Source: DASVBE01 sp036375995 (GTDB lineage Bacteria; Actinomycetota; Actinomycetes; Streptosporangiales; Streptosporangiaceae). Taken from it: a stretch of DNA of 61,191 bases. The DNA lies in contig DASVBE010000120.1 of NCBI GenBank assembly GCA_036375995.1, positions 1 through 61,191 on the forward strand. Direction: 5' to 3'. Shown here one piece after another: positions 37,706-45,533 of this stretch; positions within the stretch are counted from its first letter, which is position 1, and the number at the start of each line of letters is the position of its first letter. The notes below the pieces were generated by a model. The model was not told the origin of the DNA. It ran no database searches and saw only the letters and a list, made by a program, of their open reading frames with translations. Both the position numbers and the translations under genes were made by a program.

Positions 37706-37987
37706 TCAGACCGCTTCGCGCTTCAGGCGGCGCCGCTCCCGCTCGGACAGGCCGCCCCAGATGCCGAACCGCTCGTCGTTCTCCAGCGCGTACTCCAGGC
37801 ACTCGGCCCTGACCTCGCAGCTGCGGCAGACCCGCTTGGCCTCGCGGGTGGAGCCGCCCTTCTCCGGGAAGAATGCCTCCGGATCGGTCTGTGCGCACAG
37901 GGCGCGGTCCTGCCAGCCGAGTTCCCCGGCCTCGTCCTCCTCGATGCCGAAAGCGTCGTGAACTAGCGGGACGATGACCTCAGCCAC
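37706..37987 (-). CDS. whiB2: WhiB-family iron-sulfur regulator (WhiB2/WhmD type)
   Basis: WhiB2 (WhiB in Streptomyces) controls division and septation together with WhiA. The 93-residue protein has the four 4Fe-4S ligands Cys31, Cys54, Cys57 and Cys63, the turn GIWGG (76-80) and a basic C-terminus RERRRLKREAV. GTG 37987 has GGAGGT 5 nt upstream, which sets the start against a much longer open frame. The position next to the divergent fbiA matches M. tuberculosis Rv3260c/Rv3261. A good sigma-70-like promoter lies ~90 nt upstream. Confidence 0.93.
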   Translation of the reverse strand: MAEVIVPLVHDAFGIEEDEAGELGWQDRALCAQTDPEAFFPEKGGSTREAKRVCRSCEVRAECLEYALENDERFGIWGGLSERERRRLKREAV

Positions 37988-38074
37988 TGTGCACCTCCAC
38001 CCCTCCGTAAACCCCGTCGGTCCTGCGTTACGGCGGTGCCCTGCTCCCGAGGGCACCCGAACTACATGGTTGAA

Positions 38075-38104
38075 ATTACACGCGCGTGTCTTGCTGTTCG
38101 TCAA
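38075..38104 (-). promoter_or_regulatory. whiB2 promoter, TTGACG-18-TGTAAT, with a palindrome over the -10
   Basis: The -35 TTGACG is at 38099-38104 and the -10 TGTAAT at 38075-38080. A perfect 12-bp palindrome, ACACGCGCGTGT (38078-38089), overlaps the -10 and spacer and is a candidate operator. The predicted mRNA leader is ~80 nt. Confidence 0.6.
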
Positions 38105-38221
38105 GAGCGATACGTGATAATGGCCCATCTCTTGCCCGCTGATGACGGGAAAGTCCGCGGGGACAAGCTGGGATCCCAGCCTGCCCGCGGCGGCCGGCCG
38201 GCCCCACCGCGCGCGGCCTGC

Positions 38222-38227
38222 CAGACT
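38222..38227 (+). promoter_or_regulatory. -10-like CAGACT before fbiA
   Basis: CAGACT lies 7 nt before ATG 38235, in the position of the other leaderless boxes, but the first base departs from TAnnnT. Confidence 0.3.
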
Positions 38228-38234
38228 TGCGTCC

Positions 38235-39185
38235 ATGCGAATCACCGTGCTGGCCGGCGGGATCGGCGCCGCGCGTTTCCTGCGCGGCCTGAAGGCCGCG
38301 GTCCCCGCTGCCGAGATCACCGTCATCGGCAACACCGGAGACGATATCCGCCTGTTCGGCCTGCACGTCAGCCCGGACCTGGACACCGTGATGTACACGC
38401 TGGGCGGCGGCATCAACGAGGAGCAGGGCTGGGGCCGGGCCGGTGAGAGCCACGCGGTGCTGCCCGAGCTGGCCGCCTACGGCGTCGGCCCTGACTGGTT
38501 CGGCCTGGGCGACCGGGACTTCGCCACGCACATCGCCAGGACCGCGCTGCTGTCCGCGGGCGAGCCGCTCAGCGCGGTGACCCGGCGCCTGTGCGAGCGG
38601 TGGCAGCCCGGGGTGACGCTGCTGCCGATGACCGACAACCGGGTCGAGACGCACGTCGTCCTTGACGAGCCCGGCGGCCACCGGACCGTGCACTTCCAGG
38701 AGTGGTGGGTCCGGCTGCACGCGGCGGTGCCGGCCGCGAGGATCGTGCTCGACGGCGCGGCGGCGGCCCGGCCCGCGCCGGGCGTGCTCGACGCCATCCG
38801 CGCCGCGGACTTCGTGCTGTTCCCGCCGTCCAACCCGGTGGTCAGCATCGGCACGATCCTGGCCGTGCCGGGGGTCACCGAGGCGGTGCGGGCGGCGACC
38901 GTGGTCGGCGTCTCGCCGATCATCGGCGGCGCCCCGGTCCGCGGCATGGCCGACGCCTGCCTGGCCGCGATCGGGGTGCCCGCCACCGCGGCGGCGGTGG
39001 CCGCGCACTACGGGCCCGGCCTGCTGGATGGCTGGCTGGTGGACGACCAGGACAAGGCCGCGGCCGACGACGCGGCGCTGGCCCGGATCGCGGTCCGGGC
39101 CCGGCCGCTGCTGATGACCGACCTGGCCGCGGCGGCGGAAATCGCCGGGGCCGCGGTCGCGCTGGCCCAGGAGCTGTCCCGGTGA
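38235..39185 (+). CDS. fbiA: 2-phospho-L-lactate transferase (F420 biosynthesis)
   Basis: FbiA (CofD) joins the activated phospho-lactate/phosphoenolpyruvate-guanosine moiety to the deazaflavin Fo, giving (dehydro-)F420-0. The 316-residue protein begins ITVLAGGIGAARFLRGLKAA, with the Fo/GTP-site blocks GNTGDDIRLFGLHVSPDLDTVMYTLGG and FPPSNPVVSIGTIL...SPIIGGAPVRGMAD. ATG 38235 has no Shine-Dalgarno. It overlaps fbiB by 4 bp. Confidence 0.96.
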   Translation: MRITVLAGGIGAARFLRGLKAAVPAAEITVIGNTGDDIRLFGLHVSPDLDTVMYTLGGGINEEQGWGRAGESHAVLPELAAYGVGPDWFGLGDRDFATHIARTALLSAGEPLSAVTRRLCERWQPGVTLLPMTDNRVETHVVLDEPGGHRTVHFQEWWVRLHAAVPAARIVLDGAAAARPAPGVLDAIRAADFVLFPPSNPVVSIGTILAVPGVTEAVRAATVVGVSPIIGGAPVRGMADACLAAIGVPATAAAVAAHYGPGLLDGWLVDDQDKAAADDAALARIAVRARPLLMTDLAAAAEIAGAAVALAQELSR

Positions 39186-40492
39186 CCGCTCCCGGTGCCG
39201 GCGGGTTCAGCGCGGGCGGGTTCAGCGTGACCGGGGTGCGCGGGCTGCCGGAGATCGCCGCGGGCGACGACCTGGCCGCGCTGATCGCGGACGCGGCACC
39301 CGGGCTGGCCGACGGCGACATCGTGGTGGTCACCTCGAAGGTGGTCAGCAAATCAGAAGGCCAGGTGGTCAAGTCCGGCCGGGACGAGGCGATCGAGGCC
39401 GAGACCGTCCGCGTGGTGGCCCGGCGGGGCCCGACCACGATCGCGCAGACCCGGCACGGCCTGGTGCTGGCCGCGGCCGGGGTGGACGAATCCAACACCG
39501 AGCCGGGCACCGTCGTGCTGCTGCCGCAGGACCCGGACGGCTCGGCCCGGCGGCTGCGCGCCGGGCTGCGGCAGCGCTCCGGAGCGCGGGTCGCGGTGGT
39601 GATCACCGACACGATGGGCCGCCCGTGGCGCAACGGCCAGACCGACACCGCGATCGGCGCGGCCGGGCTTTCGCCGCTGCGCGACCACCGGGGCGAGCGG
39701 GACACGTTCGGCAGCCTGCTCGAGGTCACCGTGGCCGCGGTGGCCGACGAGCTGGCCGGCGCGGCCGACCTGGTGCAGGGCAAGACCGAGCAGGTGCCGG
39801 TGGCGGTCGTACGGGGGCTGGCCGGGCTGGTGACGGAGGGCGACGGCCCGGGCGCGGCGGCCCTGATCCGGCCGGCGGAGGAGGACATGTTCCGGCTCGG
39901 CGCGGCCGACGTGCTGTACGCCCGGCGGACGGTCAGGGAGTTCACCGCGGAGCCGGTCGCGCCGGAGCCGGTCCGCCGGGCCATCGCGGCGGCGCTGACC
40001 GCGCCCGCGCCGCATCACAGCACGCCGTGGCGGTTCGCGCTGGCGGAGTCGGCCGCGGCGCGGACCCGGCTGCTGGACGACATGCTCGCGGCCTGGCAGC
40101 AGGACCTGCGCGGGGACGGGTTCACCGAGGAGCAGATCGCCCGCCGGGTGCGCCGCGGCGAGCCGCTCCGCCGGGCGCCGCTGATCATCGTGCCGTGCCT
40201 GGTGGCCGACGCCGCGCACACCTACCCGGACCTGGGCCGTAACACCGCGGAGCGGTCCATGTTCCTGGTCTCGGTGGGCGCCGCGGTGCAGAACCTGCTG
40301 GTCGCGCTGGCCGTGGAGGGCCTGGGCTCGTGCTGGGTGTCCAGCACGCTGTTCTGCCAGCCGGTCGCGGCCCGGTCGCTGGGCCTGCCCGCGGGCTGGG
40401 AGCCGATGGGCGCGGTGGGCGTCGGCCACCCGGCGGCCAGCCCGCCCAGCCGGCCCCCGCGCGACCCGGAGGACTTCCTGCTGGTGCGCTAG
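39182..40492 (+). CDS. fbiB: F420-0:gamma-glutamyl ligase with nitroreductase-like FMN domain
   Basis: FbiB adds the poly-gamma-glutamate tail to F420-0, and its C-terminal domain reduces dehydro-F420-0. The N-terminal ligase (~1-245) has VVTSKVVSKSEGQ, ITDTMGRPWRNGQTDTAIG and the Asp/Glu metal residues. The C-terminal nitroreductase-like domain (from ~RRTVREFTAEPV) continues HHSTPWRFALAE and GLGSCWVSSTLFC. The GTG overlaps the fbiA stop (GTGA). The 436-residue bifunctional form is the actinobacterial type. Confidence 0.96.
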   Translation: MTAPGAGGFSAGGFSVTGVRGLPEIAAGDDLAALIADAAPGLADGDIVVVTSKVVSKSEGQVVKSGRDEAIEAETVRVVARRGPTTIAQTRHGLVLAAAGVDESNTEPGTVVLLPQDPDGSARRLRAGLRQRSGARVAVVITDTMGRPWRNGQTDTAIGAAGLSPLRDHRGERDTFGSLLEVTVAAVADELAGAADLVQGKTEQVPVAVVRGLAGLVTEGDGPGAAALIRPAEEDMFRLGAADVLYARRTVREFTAEPVAPEPVRRAIAAALTAPAPHHSTPWRFALAESAAARTRLLDDMLAAWQQDLRGDGFTEEQIARRVRRGEPLRRAPLIIVPCLVADAAHTYPDLGRNTAERSMFLVSVGAAVQNLLVALAVEGLGSCWVSSTLFCQPVAARSLGLPAGWEPMGAVGVGHPAASPPSRPPRDPEDFLLVR

Positions 40493-40497
40493 CTGTG

Positions 40498-40672
40498 CTA
40501 GCCGCTCGCTGCGGGCCGCTATGCGCGCTGCCTTCCCTCCTCGCTCCCTCGGCGCGCTGTGCTGGCTGGCGAGCTCCGGGCCGCTGGGAGGCGCTGCCTT
40601 CCCTCCTCGCTCCTTGGCGCTCCTTCGTCGCGCCGCGTCGCTCGTTCGGGAAAACAGCGCCGCGGCCCTCCG
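40498..40672 (+). repeat. Interspersed palindromic repeat, copy B (with internal duplication)
   Basis: It fills most of the gap between convergent fbiB and fbiC. The left half is duplicated at 65-bp spacing (GGGCCGCT at 40513 and 40578). The complete arm pair is GGCGCTGCCTTCC (40590-40602) and GGAAAACAGCGCC (40649-40661). The interior is nearly identical to copy C, including the stretch starting CCTCCTCGCTCCTTGGCGCT. Confidence 0.82.
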
Positions 40673-40684
40673 CGAGCTGGGGCG

Positions 40685-43315
40685 CTACGCGCCCAGGAGG
40701 GGCAGTGTGGTCCGTCCTGAGCGGATCGACGCGCAGACCCCGTCGCTGGCCGCGGCGGCGGCCTGCCGCTCCTCGCTGGGCTGGCCGTAGTCCGTGGTGC
40801 GCTGGCGCAGCGGCCGGCCGGTCGGCGCGACCAGCTCGGCGAGCTGGCTGATGGTCTTGAACGAGCCGTTCTGCGACCCGGCCATCCGGCTGATGGTCTC
40901 CTCCATGAGCGTGCCGCCCAGGTCGTTCACCCCGCCGGCCAGCACGTCGCGGCACAGGTCCGCGCCGAGCTTGACCCAGGAGCACTGGATGGAGCTGATC
41001 GCGCCGTGCAGCATGATCCGGGACACCGCGTGCACGGCCCGGTTCTCCCGCCGGGTCGGCCCGGGCCGGGCCAGCCCGGCCAGGTAGATCGGCGAGCTGG
41101 CGTGCACGAACGGCAGCAGCACGAACTCGGTGAAGCCGCCGGTCCGCTCCTGGATGCCGCGGATCACCCGCAGGTGGCCGACCCAGTGCGCGGGCGTGTC
41201 CACGTGCCCGTACATCATCGTCGCGGTCGTCGGCAGGCCCAGCTCGTGCGCGGTGGTGATCACGTCGATCCAGGCCGCGGCGGGCAGCTTGCCCTTGGTC
41301 AGCACCCAGCGGACGTCGTCGTCGAGGATCTCCGCGGCGGTGCCGGGTACCGAGTCAAGACCGGCCTCCCGGGCCCGGACCAGCCACTCGCGCACCGGCA
41401 GCCCGGTCCGCGCCGACCCGTTCATCACCTCCATCGGCGAGAACGCGTGGATGTGCAGGTCCGGGCAGCGCCGCCGGACCTCGGCGGCGAGGTCGAAGTA
41501 TGCGGTGCCGGGCAGGTCAGGGTGGATCCCGCCCTGCATGCACACCTCGGTGGCGCCGGCCGCCCAGGCTTCGGAGGCCCGGTCGCCGACCTGGGCCAGG
41601 GACAGCGTGTACGCGTCGGCGTCGGTGCGCCGCTGGGCGAACGCGCAGAACCGGCAGCCGGTGTAGCAGACGTTGGTGAAGTTGATGTTGCGGTTGACCA
41701 CGTACGTGATGCCGTCGCCGATCGCGTCCCGGCGCAGCCCGTCGGCCAGCGCGGCGAGGGCGTCCAGCTCGGGCCCGTCCGCGCTGAGCAGGGCCAGCGC
41801 CTCGGCGTCGGTGAGCCCGGCCGGGCGGGCCTCGGCCCGGCGCAGCGCGGCACGGACCTCGTCGCGCAGCCGCGGCGGCGCCCCGGCGCCAGGCTGCGGC
41901 TCCGCGGCGGCCTGCGGCCGCGCCGCCGGGTCGATCCGGGCGCCGATCTCCGCCCAGTCGCCGTACACCTCAGCGAAGTCGGCCCGGCGGTCCGCGGACC
42001 GGCCGGAGGTGTCGATGGTCACGTGCAGGTCGGTCCGGCCGCTGGCGTCGCCCCAGCCGCCGTCTGGCTCCTGCCAGGGGCGCCCGGACGGCATCGCGCC
42101 GCCGGCGGCCAGCCCGGTGGCCGGGTCGGCCAGCGCGGCGACGTGCCCGGCCAGCCGCGGGTCGAGCCAGGGCTCGCGCTGGTAGCCGGGGTAGACGGTG
42201 AGCCGCTCGCGCAGCTCGAAGCCCGCCGCTGCGGTCTGCGCGGACAGATCGTCCAGCTGCGGCCAGGGCCGCTCCGGGTTGACGTGGTCCGGGGTGAGCG
42301 GCGACACGCCGCCCCAGTCGTCGATGCCCGCGCGCAGGATCAGCGGGTACTGCCCGGCGATCAGGTTCGGCGGGGCCTGGATCCGCGCGGACGGGCCGAG
42401 CACCAGGCGGGTCACCGCGATCGTCGCGGCCAGATCGTCGAGTTCCGCGTCGGCGGCGCCCCGCATCGCGGTGTCCGGCTTGGCCCGGAAGTTCTGCACG
42501 ATCACTTCCTGGATGCCGCCGTACTCCCTGGCCACCTGGCGGATCGCGAACACGGAATCGGCCCGCTCGGCCAGGGTCTCGCCGATGCCGATCAGGATGC
42601 CGGTGGTGAACGGCACCGCGCTGCGGCCGGCATCCTGCAGGACGCGGAGCCGGACCGCGGGGTCCTTGTCCGGGCTGCCGTAGTGCGGGCCGCCGCGCTC
42701 GGTGAACAGCCGGGTGGCGGTGGTCTCCAGCATCATTCCCATGGACGGCGCGACCGGCTTGAGCCGCTGGAAGTCGGGCCAGGTCAGCACGCCCGGGTTG
42801 AGGTGCGGCAGCAGCCCGGTCTCCTCCAGCACCCGGATCGCCATGGCCCGCAGGTAGGACAGCGTGCCGTCGTAGCCGTGCGCGTCCAGCCACTCCCGGG
42901 CCTGGTGCCACCGGTCCTCCGGCCGGTCCCCCAGCGTGAACAGGGCTTCCTTGCAGCCCATCGCGGCGCCCTGGGCGGCGATCGCGACGACCTCGTCCGG
43001 GGGCAGGTACGGGCTGTCCAGCCGGCCCGGCACGGTGACGAACGTGCAGTAGCCGCAGCGGTCCCGGCACAGCCGGGTGAGCGGGATGAAGACCTTCTTC
43101 GAGTAGGTGATGACGCCGGGCCGGCCGGCCGCGGCCAGCCCGGCGTCCCTGGTGCGCGCGGCGTAGCCGAGCAGTTCGTCCAGCTGGGCGCCGCGGGCGT
43201 GCAGCAGCGCCGTCGCCTCCGCCGGGTCCAGGGTTTTGCCGTCCCGGGCCCGGGCCAGCACCCGTCGCATCGCGGTCGGGCCCGGCTGGCCGGCAGAAGG
43301 CGTGTCATCGCTCAT
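40685..43315 (-). CDS. fbiC: Fo synthase, fused CofG-CofH radical SAM enzyme
   Basis: FbiC makes the deazaflavin Fo from tyrosine and a ribityl-pyrimidine. The 876-residue protein carries two radical-SAM domains. The first has Cys83, Cys87 and Cys90 (CRDRCGYC); the second has Cys550, Cys554 and Cys557 (CYTGCRFC). Both are CX3CX2C iron-sulfur sites. An Ala/Pro-rich linker (~460-500) separates CofG from CofH. With fbiA and fbiB next door all three dedicated F420 genes are together; in M. tuberculosis fbiC lies elsewhere. A TAGGGT box 7 nt before the ATG implies a leaderless start. Confidence 0.97.
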   Translation of the reverse strand: MSDDTPSAGQPGPTAMRRVLARARDGKTLDPAEATALLHARGAQLDELLGYAARTRDAGLAAAGRPGVITYSKKVFIPLTRLCRDRCGYCTFVTVPGRLDSPYLPPDEVVAIAAQGAAMGCKEALFTLGDRPEDRWHQAREWLDAHGYDGTLSYLRAMAIRVLEETGLLPHLNPGVLTWPDFQRLKPVAPSMGMMLETTATRLFTERGGPHYGSPDKDPAVRLRVLQDAGRSAVPFTTGILIGIGETLAERADSVFAIRQVAREYGGIQEVIVQNFRAKPDTAMRGAADAELDDLAATIAVTRLVLGPSARIQAPPNLIAGQYPLILRAGIDDWGGVSPLTPDHVNPERPWPQLDDLSAQTAAAGFELRERLTVYPGYQREPWLDPRLAGHVAALADPATGLAAGGAMPSGRPWQEPDGGWGDASGRTDLHVTIDTSGRSADRRADFAEVYGDWAEIGARIDPAARPQAAAEPQPGAGAPPRLRDEVRAALRRAEARPAGLTDAEALALLSADGPELDALAALADGLRRDAIGDGITYVVNRNINFTNVCYTGCRFCAFAQRRTDADAYTLSLAQVGDRASEAWAAGATEVCMQGGIHPDLPGTAYFDLAAEVRRRCPDLHIHAFSPMEVMNGSARTGLPVREWLVRAREAGLDSVPGTAAEILDDDVRWVLTKGKLPAAAWIDVITTAHELGLPTTATMMYGHVDTPAHWVGHLRVIRGIQERTGGFTEFVLLPFVHASSPIYLAGLARPGPTRRENRAVHAVSRIMLHGAISSIQCSWVKLGADLCRDVLAGGVNDLGGTLMEETISRMAGSQNGSFKTISQLAELVAPTGRPLRQRTTDYGQPSEERQAAAAASDGVCASIRSGRTTLPLLGA

Positions 43316-43322
43316 AGGGCCA

Positions 43323-43328
43323 ACCCTA
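43323..43328 (-). promoter_or_regulatory. -10-like TAGGGT, leaderless start of fbiC
   Basis: TAGGGT lies 7 nt upstream of the fbiC ATG (43315), and no Shine-Dalgarno is present. Confidence 0.5.
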
Positions 43329-43392
43329 AGAGGGGGCCGACGGCAGGCCCGCGCCGGTGTGCCGCGGTCCGGACAGCGGTCAGGACGAGCAG

Positions 43393-44427
43393 TCAGAACG
43401 AGCGGTAGTCGCGGACCGGGTTGCGCGGGCCGCGGCGCGGCGGGTGGGCGCCGCTCAGCTCGAGCAGGCGGGCGGCGCGGAACCGGTGCCCGGCGTACGG
43501 GGCAAGCAGCTCCAGCATGCCCGCATCGTCGGTCTTGGCGCCGGTCAGCGCCCAGCCGACGATGCCGGCCAGGTGGTAGTCGCCGACCGAGACCGCGTCC
43601 GGGTCGCCGCAGGCCCGCTGCCGGGTCTCGGCCGAGGTCCAGATGCCGATGCCGGGCAGCGACCGGAGCCGCCGATCAGCCTGGTCAGAGTCCAGGCTGG
43701 AAACCTCCTCCAGCCGGCTGGCCACCAGCGCGGCCGAGGCGATGGTCCGGGCCCGGATGTTCTCCACCCCGGCCCGGTGCCACTCCCAGGACGGGATCTC
43801 GGACCAGGTGCGGGCCGGCGGGGGAACCCGGAGGTTGCCGGGGCCTGGCCCGGGCGCCGGGTCGCCGAACCGGGTCAGCAGCACCCGCCAGGCCCGGTGC
43901 GCCTCCAGGCCGACGACCTTCTGCTCGAGGACCGCCGGGACCAGCGCCTCCATGACCCGGCGGGTGCGGCCGATCCGGAAGCCGGGGTGCCGGGTGACCA
44001 GGTCGCGCAGCAGCGGGTGCACCGGGACGAACCCGGACGGGTCGTCGGCCGCGCCGAGCAGGTCCGGCAGCCCGTCCAGCAGCCAGGCCGCTCCCGGTCC
44101 CCAGGCCTGGGCGCTGACCTGGATCCGGCGGCCAGCCGGGCCACTCACCGTAACCCTTCCTGGGCCAGATCCCTGGTCGGCGGAGTCAGCGGCAGGCAGG
44201 GGGGATGGCGAGGCGGGCGGGGCTGGTCGTGAAGTGACCCGCAGCGTGCCGGGGCCGTCCGGGGTGTGCGAGGTGCGCCACACCGCGCCGCCCGCGACCT
44301 GGTAGGCCGGGTCGCCGGGGCCGCGCCGGTGCAGGCCCAGCACGAGCCGCAGGTCGAGCGGGAACGGCGGGAGCCAGTCGCGGGACAGCGTGTCGGGCAT
44401 CGGCCGGCGGGGTGGCGGTCTTGGCAT
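43393..44427 (-). CDS. AlkA-like (HhH-GPD) DNA-3-methyladenine glycosylase family protein
   Basis: The C-terminal half has the helix-hairpin-helix signature LRSLPGIGIWTSAETRQRACG followed by the catalytic Asp in SVGDYHLAG, as in AlkA-type base-excision glycosylases. An upstream AlkA-like helix region includes RRVMEALVPAVLEQKV. No N-terminal methyltransferase fusion is present. The start is uncertain. ATG 44427 lies 10 nt after the pyrophosphorylase stop, ATG 44400 is also possible, and neither has a clear ribosome site. It is probably co-transcribed with the sugar-nucleotide gene. It may remove alkylated purines, joining the ATL and YcaQ-type genes in alkylation repair. Confidence 0.85.
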   Translation of the reverse strand: MPRPPPRRPMPDTLSRDWLPPFPLDLRLVLGLHRRGPGDPAYQVAGGAVWRTSHTPDGPGTLRVTSRPAPPASPSPLPAADSADQGSGPGRVTVSGPAGRRIQVSAQAWGPGAAWLLDGLPDLLGAADDPSGFVPVHPLLRDLVTRHPGFRIGRTRRVMEALVPAVLEQKVVGLEAHRAWRVLLTRFGDPAPGPGPGNLRVPPPARTWSEIPSWEWHRAGVENIRARTIASAALVASRLEEVSSLDSDQADRRLRSLPGIGIWTSAETRQRACGDPDAVSVGDYHLAGIVGWALTGAKTDDAGMLELLAPYAGHRFRAARLLELSGAHPPRRGPRNPVRDYRSF

Positions 44428-44437
44428 GCGGCCGGGC

Positions 44438-45520
44438 TCAGGCGTCCGTGGAGAACCGGACGGACAGCGGGCCAAGGCGGGTGCCCGGCCACAGCCGGAG
44501 GCCGTGCCGCAGCTCGTTGCGCTCGCCGACGGTGGACCGGTCGCCGAGCACGACGCCGTCGAGGACCGCGCCCGGGCCGACCTCCGCGCCGGCCCCGATC
44601 ACGCTGCCGGTGACCCTGGCGCCGGCCCCGATCACCGCGCCGTCGTGCAGGACCGAGGCGGTGACCTCGGCACCGGGCCCGACCCGGCAGCCTACGCCGA
44701 GCACGGTGCCGCCGGTCACCGTGGCGCCGGCGCCGACCGTGGCGCCGGCCAGGGCCAGCGACTCGCCGCACGGGCCGGGCACGGCGGACGAGGCGAGCCG
44801 GCCGAGCACCAGGTCGCAGGAACCCTGCACATAGGCCGCGGGGGTGCCGACGTCCAGCCAGTAGGCGTCGTCCGGGTAGCCCATGACCACGTGGCCGGCC
44901 CCGATCAGGCCGGGGAACGTGGCCCGCTCCACCGACACGACCTGGTCCGCCGGGATCGTGTCGATCACGTCGCGGCGGAACACGTAGCAGCCGGCGTTGA
45001 TCCGGTTGGTCGGCGGGTTCGGGGTCTTCTCCAGGAACGCGGTGACCCGGCCGTTCTCGTCGGTGGGCACGCAGCCGAACGCGGCCGGGTCCGGCACCGC
45101 GACCAGGTGCAGGGTGACCGAGGCGTCCGCCTTGGCGTGCACGTCGAGCTGAGCGCCGAGGTCGTGGCCGGACAGGATGTCGCCGTTGAGGATCACCACC
45201 GGGTCGTCCGGGCTGCAGCGCAGGCGCGCCGCGGCGTTGCGGATGCCGCCGCCGGTGCCCAGCGGGGTGTCCTCCTGGACGCAGGTCAGTTCCAGGCCGA
45301 ACTGCGACCCGTCGCCGAACTCGTCCGCGAACATCTGCGCCCGGTAGGCGGTGGCCAGCACCACCCGGCCGATGCCCGCGGCGGCCGCCCGGGCCAGCTG
45401 GTGGGCCAGGAACGGCACCCCGGCGGTGGGCAGCAGCGGCTTGGGCGTGTCGATGGTCAGCGGGCGGAGCCTGCTGCCCTGGCCACCTACGAGGAGGATC
45501 GCCTCCAGTTCGCTCGGCAT
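44438..45520 (-). CDS. Mannose-1-phosphate guanylyltransferase-type NDP-sugar pyrophosphorylase
   Basis: The N-terminal nucleotidyltransferase domain starts AILLVGGQGSRLRPLTIDTPKPLLPTAG, with the metal/product motif NGDILSGHD and the sugar-site segment INAGCYVFRRD. The C-terminal ~110 residues form a left-handed beta-helix of hexapeptides (AGATVGAGATVTGG...). The 360-residue length and place match M. tuberculosis Rv3264c (GDP-mannose pyrophosphorylase). With manB in the window a GDP-mannose role is plausible, but other NDP-sugars are possible. ATG 45520 has a TAACCT box 7 nt upstream; the reading to 45556 is less likely. Confidence 0.9.
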   Translation of the reverse strand: MPSELEAILLVGGQGSRLRPLTIDTPKPLLPTAGVPFLAHQLARAAAAGIGRVVLATAYRAQMFADEFGDGSQFGLELTCVQEDTPLGTGGGIRNAAARLRCSPDDPVVILNGDILSGHDLGAQLDVHAKADASVTLHLVAVPDPAAFGCVPTDENGRVTAFLEKTPNPPTNRINAGCYVFRRDVIDTIPADQVVSVERATFPGLIGAGHVVMGYPDDAYWLDVGTPAAYVQGSCDLVLGRLASSAVPGPCGESLALAGATVGAGATVTGGTVLGVGCRVGPGAEVTASVLHDGAVIGAGARVTGSVIGAGAEVGPGAVLDGVVLGDRSTVGERNELRHGLRLWPGTRLGPLSVRFSTDA

Positions 45521-45527
45521 GGGCGCG

Positions 45528-45533
45528 AGGTTA
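45528..45533 (-). promoter_or_regulatory. -10-like TAACCT overlapping the upstream gene's stop codon
   Basis: The TAA stop of the GT4 gene forms the first three bases of TAACCT, 7 nt before the pyrophosphorylase ATG. It suggests an internal leaderless promoter within the operon. Confidence 0.45.

Noticed and set aside
34436..37966. 1176-codon open frame opposite the giant glycosyltransferase and whiB2
   Set aside because: Gln/Gly/Arg-rich low-complexity shadow crossing two real genes on the other strand.
40493..40800. Small ORFs (e.g. 40521-40790) in repeat copy B
   Set aside because: Their translations derive from the repeat, recur in the other copies with different frames, and lack ribosome sites.
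41006..43408. 800-codon open frame antisense to fbiC
   Set aside because: Antisense shadow of a gene with both radical-SAM motifs intact.
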